From Pseudomonadota bacterium (GTDB lineage: Bacteria > Pseudomonadota > Gammaproteobacteria > Steroidobacterales > Steroidobacteraceae), in the NCBI GenBank assembly GCA_021777555.1, contig JAJYDK010000036.1:1-41225 (forward strand): DNA of 41,225 bases, given 5' to 3'. Position 1 is the first letter of the stretch; each line of letters begins with the position of its first letter. Under the pieces are notes generated by a model. That model did not search any database, was not told where the DNA came from, and worked only from the letters and a program-made list of their open reading frames with translations. The position numbers and the translations under genes are program-made. This document shows, piece by piece, positions 17,177-24,839 of the stretch.

Positions 17177-18361
17177 ATGGATCCCGCCATGGACATGCTA
17201 GGACTGAGCGCGCAGGCCCTCCGCGGCCAGGGTGCGCAGTGGACTGCGAGGGAGATCTTCCAGCAGCCCGCGCTCTGGCCGCAGCTGGCGCGCCAGGTTG
17301 AGTCGGATGCGGCCCTCGAGGGCCATCTGGCACCGCTGCTCGCGGATCGCGCGGTGCGGATCGTGTGCACCGGTGCCGGCACATCAGCCTACATCGGGGA
17401 ATGCCTGGCGCCGGCTCTCGCGCGCGCTGGCCGGCGGGTCGAGGCGATCGCAACCACGGACATCGTTTCGAGCCCCGAGAGCACGCTCGACCCCGGGGTC
17501 CCGACGCTGGTGGTGCACTTCGCGCGCTCGGGCAACAGCCCCGAGAGCGTGGCCGCGCTCGATATGGCCGAGCGACGGATCGAGCGGTGCCATCATCTGG
17601 TCGTCACCTGCAACGCGGAGGGAAACTTGGCGCTTCACGCCCGGGAGATGCCTCGTGCGTACTCGATCGTGCTCCCGGATGCCTGCAACGATCGCAGCTT
17701 TGCCATGACCTCGAGCTTTACCGGCATGCTGCTCGCGGCGGCCCAGGCGCTGAAGGCCGTCCGGCTCACGCCCGAGCGGGTCGAGGCGCTCGCGGCGCTC
17801 GGCCGCGAGGTGCTGACGGAGCTCGTGGCGACGGTCCAATCCCTGGTGCGGAGCCAGTTCGATCGGGTGGTGTTCCTCGGCAGCAATGAGTTGAAAGGTG
17901 TCGCCCGCGAGTCCGCGCTGAAGATGCTCGAGCTCACGGACGGGCGCGTCGTCGGCATCTCCGAGTCGCCGCTCGGGTTCCGGCACGGGCCGAAGACCAT
18001 CGTCAACGAAACCACCCTCGTGGTGTTCTTCCTCAGCCACGACCCCTACACACGGCAGTATGATCTCGATCTGCTGCGTGAGATCCGCAAGGAGGGACAG
18101 GCGGGGCAGGTGATCGCGCTCACGGCCCAGCCCACCGAAGGCGCGGGACCGATGATCGAGCTTGGCGCGGGCGCCACCCCGGTGCAGTCGTTTACCGATC
18201 TCGAGTTGTGCCTGCCTTACGTGATGTTGGCCCAAATGCTTGCCCTGCATCGATCGCTCTCGCTCGGACTGAAGCCCGACAACCCCAATGCGTCCGGGAC
18301 GGTGAGCCGTGTCGTGCGAGGTGTGTCGATCCACCCGCATCCCTTCATCGAGCGCTCGTGA
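17177..18361 (+). CDS. agaS: AgaS-type SIS-domain galactosamine-6-phosphate deaminase/isomerase
   Basis: A 394-residue cytoplasmic enzyme with two SIS (sugar isomerase) domains. The first carries CTGAGTSAYIGE and FARSGNSPESVA, typical phosphate-binding loops. The second carries FLGSNELKGVARESALKMLEL and ESPLGFRHGPKTIV, the AgaS/GlmS-isomerase signature. It lacks the glutaminase domain of GlmS, and its length fits AgaS (E. coli AgaS is about 384). AgaS converts galactosamine-6-phosphate to tagatose-6-phosphate with release of ammonia. The ATG at 17177 is chosen with a GTGGA site upstream; ATGs at 17189 and 17195 are alternatives. The stop overlaps the GTG of the kinase gene. A second AgaS domain is encoded in locus B, fused to a kinase. 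Confidence 0.9.
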   Translation: MDPAMDMLGLSAQALRGQGAQWTAREIFQQPALWPQLARQVESDAALEGHLAPLLADRAVRIVCTGAGTSAYIGECLAPALARAGRRVEAIATTDIVSSPESTLDPGVPTLVVHFARSGNSPESVAALDMAERRIERCHHLVVTCNAEGNLALHAREMPRAYSIVLPDACNDRSFAMTSSFTGMLLAAAQALKAVRLTPERVEALAALGREVLTELVATVQSLVRSQFDRVVFLGSNELKGVARESALKMLELTDGRVVGISESPLGFRHGPKTIVNETTLVVFFLSHDPYTRQYDLDLLREIRKEGQAGQVIALTAQPTEGAGPMIELGAGATPVQSFTDLELCLPYVMLAQMLALHRSLSLGLKPDNPNASGTVSRVVRGVSIHPHPFIERS

Positions 18362-19353
18362 AGAGCTACCTGGGCGTCGACGGCGGCGGAACGAAGACCC
18401 GTTTCCGGCTCATCGACGAGCAGGGGCGGATCCTGGCCTCGCACCTCGAGGGCTCCGCGTACTACCTCGAGGTGGGCTTGGAGAGGGCCCGGGAAATGCT
18501 CACCCGCGGCATCGCCGAAACGCTGCGACTGGGCGGACTCGATGAGCGGGCGCTCACCTATGCCTTCATCGGTCTGCCCGCCTATGGGGAAGACCACGCG
18601 CTCATCGAGGTTCTCGATGCGCTGCCGGCGCACGGACTACCGAATCGCCGCTATCGGTGTGGCAATGACATGGTGTGCGGCTGGGCCGGGGCGCTGGCCG
18701 GGGCGGACGGCATCAACGTCGTCTGCGGTACGGGCTCGATTGCGTATGGGGAGTATCGGGGGCGGGCTGCTCGCGCGGGCGGCTGGGGCGAGCTCTTCAG
18801 CGATGAGGGCTCATCGTACTGGCTCGCCCGCGAGGGGCTCAGGCTGTTCTCGCGCATGAGCGACGGGCGCGCCGTACGCGGCCCGCTCTACGAGCAGGTG
18901 CGCCGACACTTCAAGCTCGGGCAAGACCTCGATCTGTGCGCCGCGATTTACGGTCAGGATGCGGCCCACCGCAGCCAACTCGCGCAGCTCTCGCAGCTGG
19001 TGACCGCGGCTGCCGCAGACGGAGATCGGGCCGCGCAGGATTTGATAGAGCAGGCCGCCGAGGAGCTCGCGGATCTCGTGCAAGCGGTGCACGTGCGCTT
19101 GGAGGTTCCCGCGGATGCCTCTCTCCCGGTGACCTATTCCGGCGGCATGTTTCGACTGGGAGAACGCCTGACGGGACCGTTGCGGAAGAAACTGGAACGG
19201 CGGAATGGCCACTTGGTGCTCACCGCGCCCCGATTTTCCCCCGATATCGGCGCGGCGCTTCAGGCCGCGCGATTGCACGGCTCACCGCTCGGCGCCGAGA
19301 CGTTGAATGACCTGGAAGCGAATGTGGCGCGGATCGAGGCGGCTCCGGGTTGA
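18358..19353 (+). CDS. BadF/BadG/BcrA/BcrD-type ATPase, probable N-acetylhexosamine kinase
   Basis: A 331-residue actin-fold kinase. The N-terminal phosphate 1 loop is YLGVDGGGTKTRF and the conserved Asp lies in CGNDMVCGW. VVCGTGSIAYG and GGWGELFSDEGSSYWLAREGL are the adenosine-binding and family hallmarks of bacterial and eukaryotic N-acetylglucosamine kinase-like proteins. In the operon with agaS and agaZ it is the obvious candidate to phosphorylate imported GalNAc (or galactosamine) at C6. The GTG start at 18358 overlaps the agaS stop (GTGA), implying translational coupling. It belongs to a different fold family branch from the ROK kinase of locus B, so the two kinases may have different substrates or conditions. 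The exact sugar is inferred from context. Confidence 0.8.
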   Translation: MKSYLGVDGGGTKTRFRLIDEQGRILASHLEGSAYYLEVGLERAREMLTRGIAETLRLGGLDERALTYAFIGLPAYGEDHALIEVLDALPAHGLPNRRYRCGNDMVCGWAGALAGADGINVVCGTGSIAYGEYRGRAARAGGWGELFSDEGSSYWLAREGLRLFSRMSDGRAVRGPLYEQVRRHFKLGQDLDLCAAIYGQDAAHRSQLAQLSQLVTAAAADGDRAAQDLIEQAAEELADLVQAVHVRLEVPADASLPVTYSGGMFRLGERLTGPLRKKLERRNGHLVLTAPRFSPDIGAALQAARLHGSPLGAETLNDLEANVARIEAAPG

Positions 19354-19710
19354 CGCTTTGGATCGGTCCGTGCGCCGGCCATTCGCCGAGGATCGACCAC
19401 TCGAGTTGGCGCGGGTCATGACTTTGACGTGAGCTCAGCAGACTTGCTCGGGGGGCGAGCCGGTGCCGCTGAAGTGCCGACACCCGTCCTGACGACCCTC
19501 GACCCGTCAAACACGCCTCCCCGCCAGGTCAATTCCGCCGGTTGTAACGTTGGATTCATCCTGTTCGCTTGAAGGGAGTTTCCTTCGGGCGGACAATGGC
19601 ACCCTTCGGATACGGCAGCATGGAAGCCGGCCAGGTTTGGCCATAGTGACGAGGGATGCGATCCGCGCCCGGATTCGTGACCGCGGCCCGGAACGGTGAA
19701 GGACGGTCTC
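19354..19710. other. Intergenic region after locus A
   Basis: No gene, clear terminator or strong promoter is visible in these 357 bases. TTGACG at about 19425 is a lone -35-like hexamer without a convincing -10. An AAGGA element at 19699-19703 serves the ATG at 19711. Confidence 0.3.
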
Positions 19711-21486
19711 ATGCACAAGGCGCTCTACGACCTCACTCATGGACTTCCCGGACTCGGTGTGTTTTACGGCGCCGTGTTCGTAATCCTCCTCGCAGGGATC
19801 ATCCGAGAGAAAGGGCCCGTCAGAGTCGTACTGAAGGTGCCGCTCTTCGCCCTGTTGATCATGGGGATCGAAGCGCTGATCGGGTGGGGGGTGCTCGGTC
19901 CGGTGATGCGCTCCCTGGGCGCTGCGCGCGACGGGATGGCCGAATTCATCGGCGGCGCCACGGCGTCCGGCGTCCTGAATTATTACTGGGGCCGGGCGAT
20001 CGGCTCGCATGCCCGCCAGGCCGCAGCCGGCGCGCAGTATCGGCGGGGTGCGGTGGTACAGGGCGAATGGCGGCGCTCTCGCAGGCCGTCCGGGGAATCC
20101 GGCGTGACCTTGGCCGATGTGCCGGTCGCCCTTCAGGAGGAGACCAAACACTTCAAGATCATCGGAGCGACCGGCACGGGCAAGAGCACCGCGATCCAGG
20201 AGCTCCTGGAGGCGGCGCTCGCGCGCGGGGATCGCGCCATCATCGCCGATCCGGATGGCAGCTATCGCGATCTCTTCCACGATGCGGCGCGGGGCGATGT
20301 GATCTTGAATCCCTTCGAGCCGGGCGCGCTCAAGTGGGATCTGTTCGGGGAGATCTTCAATCGCCATGACGTGGAGTTGCTCGGCCGGTCGCTCATTCCC
20401 GATCCCGGCGGTGAAGGCCACGTCTGGAGCGATTACGCGCGCACGTTCTTCACCTGCGTGGTCGGACAGCTCATCACGCTCGAGGAGAAGGATGACAGTC
20501 ATCTGTTGCGCCTCATCAAGGCGGCTTCCAGGAGTGAGCTGAACCAGTTGCTTGCCGGTACCGCCGCGGGACCCTTCCTCGAAGAGGGGAACGAAAGGAT
20601 GTTCGGGTCGTTGCGCGCGGTGGCGAGCTCGGCGGTGCGCGTTCTCGAGTACACCACGGCGCAGCGGGCCCCTCCGTTCTCGGTCCGCCAGTGGGTCCGC
20701 CAGGGCGCGGCCCGGCACTGCGGGGGAGCGGGCGGGGTGCTGTTCCTGCCGTATCGTGCCAGCCAGATCGAGGCCCTGCGCTCGGTGATCTCGGCTTGGA
20801 TGCGGCTCGGGATTTTCGAGGCGATGGATCGTCTGGTGGCGGATCAGCGGCTCTGGTTCGTCATCGATGAGCTGGATGCGCTCGGGACGATCGATGGCCT
20901 GAAGGATGCCCTGGCGCGCCTGCGCAAGTTCGGCGGCCGTTGCGTGCTCGGGTTCCAGTCGATCGCCCAGGTGTCGGGGACGTACGGCCGGGCGGCGGCG
21001 GATACGCTGGTGGAGAACTGCGGCAACACGCTCATTCTGCGCTGCTCGGCCAGCGAGCAGGGAGGGACGTCGGAATTCGCGTCCAAGCTCGTCGGTCAGC
21101 GCGAGGTCATGCAGGTCACTCAATCCAGGACGCGTACGCCGGGTGAGTGGTTCTCTTCGGTCACGACCGGGCAGCAGATCAAGATCGAGCCGGCGCTCAT
21201 GGCGTCGGAGATCGAGCGCCTTCCCGATCTTGGCGGCTTCCTCAAGCTGGCCTCGCAACCGGACTGGCTGCGGGTGACGTTGACGCGGCGTGCCGGTCCG
21301 AGGAAGCGTCCGTTTGAGCCCAACCTCGGCGGGGCGCAGCCGGCCGGATCCGCGGGCCCTGAACCGGCGGCGGCGAGGGTGGCGCCGAACGTGCCCGGGC
21401 CGGCTTCAGGTGAGCCGGTTTACGCGGCAACGGCGACTCGGGGTCCGCCGGGCCTGTCGGCGATGCCTCCGGGAGGGCGGAATTGA
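19711..21486 (+). CDS. Orphan type IV coupling-protein ATPase (TraD/TrwB/VirD4-like)
   Basis: A 591-residue protein with two N-terminal transmembrane helices (about residues 12-30 and 40-65). A cytoplasmic FtsK/HerA-type ATPase domain follows, with Walker A in GATGTGKST and Walker B in LWFVIDELDAL, plus the ADPDGSYRDLF motif seen in TraD/TrwB DNA-binding domains. The C-terminus is a Pro/Ala/Gly-rich tail of about 60 residues. Coupling proteins hand DNA or effectors to a type IV secretion channel, but no relaxase, VirB or TraG partner is visible. ATG 19711 is preferred over an upstream GTG (19696) because AAGGA lies 7 bases before it. It may be a mobile-element leftover or a stand-alone DNA translocase. 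It sits between the two sugar loci and is not obviously part of them. Confidence 0.85.
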   Translation: MHKALYDLTHGLPGLGVFYGAVFVILLAGIIREKGPVRVVLKVPLFALLIMGIEALIGWGVLGPVMRSLGAARDGMAEFIGGATASGVLNYYWGRAIGSHARQAAAGAQYRRGAVVQGEWRRSRRPSGESGVTLADVPVALQEETKHFKIIGATGTGKSTAIQELLEAALARGDRAIIADPDGSYRDLFHDAARGDVILNPFEPGALKWDLFGEIFNRHDVELLGRSLIPDPGGEGHVWSDYARTFFTCVVGQLITLEEKDDSHLLRLIKAASRSELNQLLAGTAAGPFLEEGNERMFGSLRAVASSAVRVLEYTTAQRAPPFSVRQWVRQGAARHCGGAGGVLFLPYRASQIEALRSVISAWMRLGIFEAMDRLVADQRLWFVIDELDALGTIDGLKDALARLRKFGGRCVLGFQSIAQVSGTYGRAAADTLVENCGNTLILRCSASEQGGTSEFASKLVGQREVMQVTQSRTRTPGEWFSSVTTGQQIKIEPALMASEIERLPDLGGFLKLASQPDWLRVTLTRRAGPRKRPFEPNLGGAQPAGSAGPEPAAARVAPNVPGPASGEPVYAATATRGPPGLSAMPPGGRN

Positions 21487-21637
21487 GCGGCGCGTTCACT
21501 TCCGCGTCGAGCGGTCTGCGTTGGTTTCACGCCTGGTGCCCGAGGCTCATCCGGGGGACGTACTGAACGACCGCTGAACGGCGGCCTGCGGGCAATCGAC
21601 TGCTTTCCCGCCGGGTCCGTGGCCGTACAATAGCGGC

Positions 21638-24460
21638 ATGCGTTCCCTCCGTCTGCTGGCGCTCGGCGCCGCGCTTGCCGCGCTCTTCAGCTTGGCCGCC
21701 GAGGCCGGCGTGGCGCCGTTCGATCTCGCCGGCCCCGATCTCGAGGTCACGGTCAGCCATGGGCACGAGACGCTGCCGATCGCCGAGGTGCCCAATCTCG
21801 CGGTCGGCGACCGACTGTGGATCCGTGCGGATCTGCCCTCCACCGAGTCCGAGCACTACCTGCTCATCGTGGCGTTCCTGCGCGGGGCGACCAACCCGCC
21901 ACCCAGAAGCTGGTTCCACGAGTGCACCACCTGGAAGGGACGCTGCGCCGAAAAGGGCCTGACGCTCCCGGTGCCCTCGGGAGCGGAGCAGGTGCTCGTC
22001 TTCCTTGCTCCGCAGACCGGTGGCGACTTCAAGACGCTCGTCGGCGCCGTTCGCGGCCGGCCCGGGGCGTTCGTGCGCACCTCCCAGGACCTGAACCAGG
22101 CGACCCTCGACATCGCGCGCCTCGACCGCTATCTGCGCGTGATCCAGCTCCTCGATGCGAGCGCGCCGCAGAAGCTCGGCACGGCCGCGCCGAAACTCGC
22201 GCGCAGTCTTGCAATCAAGGTGAACGCGAAGTGTCTCGAGCGCATCCCGGAGCTGCAGGCGCCCTGTCTCATGCAGGGCGGCCAGTCGCTCATCCTCAAT
22301 GATGGCCACAGCACCTCGATCGTCGAAGCGCTCACCTCGGGGCCGGCGACGGATCTTGCGATGGAGGCGAGTTACACGCCGAAGCTGAGCTACGGCTACT
22401 ACAGCCCGTACATCGCCTCGGTGCTCGACATCGCGCGCATCTTCAGCTCCTTCACCACTGCGCATTACCAGTACATTCCGGCTCTCGCGGCCCAGCACGG
22501 GAAGGTGATGTCGCTCACGCTCAACACGCCGCCCTCGTTTCACGATCCGAAGTCGGTGCTCGTGACGGCGCTGCCGGCCGTGGAGGCCACCCAGCTCCCG
22601 CCGCTGCACGTCGTCGATCCCAAGGAAAGCTACTGCGTGCGCAAGACGCCGCTCGTGCTGCATGTGGAAGGGGCGCCCCTCGTCTTCTCCACGGACTATG
22701 CCCACGACATGAAGCTCCGCCTGACCGCCGCCAATGGCAGGACGATGGAGCTGCCCGCCCGTGCGGACCCCGAGCGGGGCGGGTTCGTGGTCGACACCGG
22801 GGCCCTGAGCAAGGCTCCCTTGGGTAACGCCGTGCGCGGCGTTCTGCACGGTGACTGGGGCTTTGCCCCTTACGAGGGCCCCGGCTTCCAACTCGAGAAT
22901 GCGCGCGCCGACGCCTGGTCGCTCGCGACGTCGGATGAGGCCGCGCAGATCGTGGGGCGGGAGGACACGATCGAGCTCAAGGCACACAGCGTGAGCTGCC
23001 TCGACGAGATCACGGTGCGCGATGCGGCCGGCGATGCGCTCGAGGCGCAATGGAAGGCAGTGCATCCCAACGAGGTGCAGGTCCGGCTGCCTCTGCAGCA
23101 CGTCCCGCCCGGCTCGCTGACGGTGGTGGTCAAACAGTTCGGCTCGAGTCCGCCGCAGACGGTGTCGCTCGAAGCGTATGCCCAGGCGGCGAGCCTCGAT
23201 CGCTTCACGCTGCATGCCGGCGACAGCCAGGGGGTCCTCGCCGGCGGCCGCCTCGATGAGGTGGCCGGCTTCGCGATCGAGGGGGTCGCCTTCGTCCCCG
23301 GGACCCTCGTGACACGACAGGGAGTGGATCAGCTTACCCTGACCGCAGTGAATCCCCAGGCCGCGGCGCAACTGAAGCAGGGTGAGGCGGGTCTCGCCCG
23401 CGTCACGCTGAAGGATGGCCGCGTGCTGAAGCTCGACACCGTGGTGGCCGAGCCTCGTCCGAGCGTGATGCTCATCGCCAAGAGCGTGTACCCCTCGCTC
23501 TCCGGCAAGCGCAGTCATATCGAGCTGAGCAACGACAACGAGCTGCCCCAGGATGCGCGCCTGACGTTCTCGGTGCGCGCCGAGTGGCCCGCCGCCTTCG
23601 ATCGCGAAGAGTCGATCGAGGTGGCCACCGCCGACGGCTCGTACTCCACGACGCTCAGTCAGGCCGATGGCGGCATCATGCTCGAAACACAGCGCGTCGC
23701 CATCGTGACATTGAATCCCGCCCGGGCGTTCGGCCCCTCGGCCTTCGGTCCGCTGCGGTTTCGGGTCATCGATCGCGGCGTCACGGGCGCGTGGCAGCCG
23801 CTCGCGACCCTGGTGCGCCTGCCGCGCCTGCGCACGCTCGTCTGTCCGGCCACCCCCAAGCTCGCCTGCAAGCTCTCGGGTTCCGATCTCTTTCTGGTCG
23901 ACGCGGTCGGCACGAGCCCCACGCTGCGGAACGCCGTTGAGGTTCCCGATGGCTTCCCCGGGTACGCGCTCCCGGTGCCGCATCCGAAGGATGGCACGCT
24001 CTACGTGAAGCTCCGGGACGATCCGTCGGTGATCAACATCGCTTCCATCGCCGAGCGGCAGCTGCCGCCCAGTCCGCATGCGAGCGCAAACCCGGCGGTC
24101 CCTGACACGGTCGCGAAGACCTCTGCGCGCCCGAAGAACAAACAGTCCTCGCCCCAGGCGGCCGATGCTCCGGCCGGCGAGCGGTCTGCGAGCGCGAGCA
24201 AAGCGACGACAGCGGGTGGGCCGCCGGGCAAGGAGCCGGCGAGCGCTGATGCGAAGAGCCACGCACCGCCGGGAGGACAGGTGCCGGTCGCAGTGGGCTC
24301 AGCGCCAGCGGCAACGTCTTCGGACACTTCGCGCGCTCAGACCTCAGCGGACCCTGCCCCGCCGCAGAAGCCCGTCATCGCCAAACCCGCCACGGTCAAG
24401 CCCGCCGTGGGACAACCCGCGCCGGCACCTGCCGCATCTTCGCCGCCGCACTCGAGTTGA
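21638..24460 (+). CDS. Large secreted protein with Ala/Pro-rich tail, family not recognised
   Basis: A 940-residue protein with a clear signal peptide (MRSLRLLALGAALAALFSLAAEA, cut near residue 23). The mature part (about 24-805) is beta-rich in appearance, with several strand-loop repeats (for example the VVVKQFGSSPPQTVSLEAYA region) that could be Ig-like domains. I recognise no catalytic motif. Residues about 808-940 are a low-complexity Ala/Pro/Ser/Lys tail that could span the peptidoglycan or link to a surface. Codon use is strongly GC3-rich and uniform, so the gene is real. The ribosome site before ATG 21638 is weak. It lies between the coupling-protein gene and locus B; whether it belongs to glycan use, cell surface or the neighbouring ATPase cannot be told from sequence alone. 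Confidence 0.75.
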   Translation: MRSLRLLALGAALAALFSLAAEAGVAPFDLAGPDLEVTVSHGHETLPIAEVPNLAVGDRLWIRADLPSTESEHYLLIVAFLRGATNPPPRSWFHECTTWKGRCAEKGLTLPVPSGAEQVLVFLAPQTGGDFKTLVGAVRGRPGAFVRTSQDLNQATLDIARLDRYLRVIQLLDASAPQKLGTAAPKLARSLAIKVNAKCLERIPELQAPCLMQGGQSLILNDGHSTSIVEALTSGPATDLAMEASYTPKLSYGYYSPYIASVLDIARIFSSFTTAHYQYIPALAAQHGKVMSLTLNTPPSFHDPKSVLVTALPAVEATQLPPLHVVDPKESYCVRKTPLVLHVEGAPLVFSTDYAHDMKLRLTAANGRTMELPARADPERGGFVVDTGALSKAPLGNAVRGVLHGDWGFAPYEGPGFQLENARADAWSLATSDEAAQIVGREDTIELKAHSVSCLDEITVRDAAGDALEAQWKAVHPNEVQVRLPLQHVPPGSLTVVVKQFGSSPPQTVSLEAYAQAASLDRFTLHAGDSQGVLAGGRLDEVAGFAIEGVAFVPGTLVTRQGVDQLTLTAVNPQAAAQLKQGEAGLARVTLKDGRVLKLDTVVAEPRPSVMLIAKSVYPSLSGKRSHIELSNDNELPQDARLTFSVRAEWPAAFDREESIEVATADGSYSTTLSQADGGIMLETQRVAIVTLNPARAFGPSAFGPLRFRVIDRGVTGAWQPLATLVRLPRLRTLVCPATPKLACKLSGSDLFLVDAVGTSPTLRNAVEVPDGFPGYALPVPHPKDGTLYVKLRDDPSVINIASIAERQLPPSPHASANPAVPDTVAKTSARPKNKQSSPQAADAPAGERSASASKATTAGGPPGKEPASADAKSHAPPGGQVPVAVGSAPAATSSDTSRAQTSADPAPPQKPVIAKPATVKPAVGQPAPAPAASSPPHSS

Positions 24461-24839
24461 GTCTGTCGAGAGCGGGTGCGGAGGGCGCCCAATCGTTGCG
24501 GACGCCATCGAGTCGGTGATGGCTCGCCGGGTAGGTGCCCGCATGGCGTTTCGCCAGTCCGGCGAGACTCCTCCGCTGTCACAGCAATAGACACCTCCTC
24601 CAAGGCGTCCTCGGCAACGGCTCGACAGTCCCCTCCAGATCCCTCGTGGTCGGAGCCGTTCGGGGGGTCCCGATATCGGCCGGCCGATGCCGCTGCCCGC
24701 CCGCGTGACCTCGGGCGCGCCCCTTGACGCTGCGCGCCCCGGCATGGAAAAATATTCCATCTTGTGTAAATAACTTCCATATTTGCCGGTGGCGTCCCAC
24801 CCGGGACACCCGCCGGCCTCACGAGGGGGCGTAGTCGCG
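24461..24839 (+). promoter_or_regulatory. Upstream region of the GH27 operon with palindromic operator candidate
   Basis: No gene is seen in these 379 bases. An AT-rich segment begins near 24745. It holds a perfect palindrome with arms ATGGAA (24744-24749) and TTCCAT (24755-24760) around a 5-base centre. A third TTCCAT lies at 24775-24780 (part of TAACTTCCAT), 20 bases from the second, that is two helical turns. TTGACG at 24724-24729 is a likely -35; the -10 is unclear (AT-rich bases at 24750-24756 or TAAATA at 24767-24772). GAGGGGG (24823-24829) is the ribosome site for ATG 24840. The palindrome is a probable operator for the locus B regulator. Confidence 0.45.

Noticed and set aside
13900-17382. 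A very long open frame on the minus strand (1160 codons) opposite the locus A TonB receptor
   Set aside because: It is antisense to a complete receptor gene with signal peptide, plug and C-terminal aromatic residue; its product is Arg/His/Gly-rich with no domain, as expected from a high-GC shadow frame.
17177-18361. Possible glucosamine-6-phosphate synthase (GlmS)
   Set aside because: The SIS motifs are shared, but the N-terminal glutaminase domain is missing and length and context fit AgaS.
21527-24262. Minus-strand open frame of 911 codons opposite the unknown secreted protein
   Set aside because: The plus-strand frame has a signal peptide and sensible composition, whereas the minus frame is Arg/His/Gly-rich low-quality text without a ribosome site.
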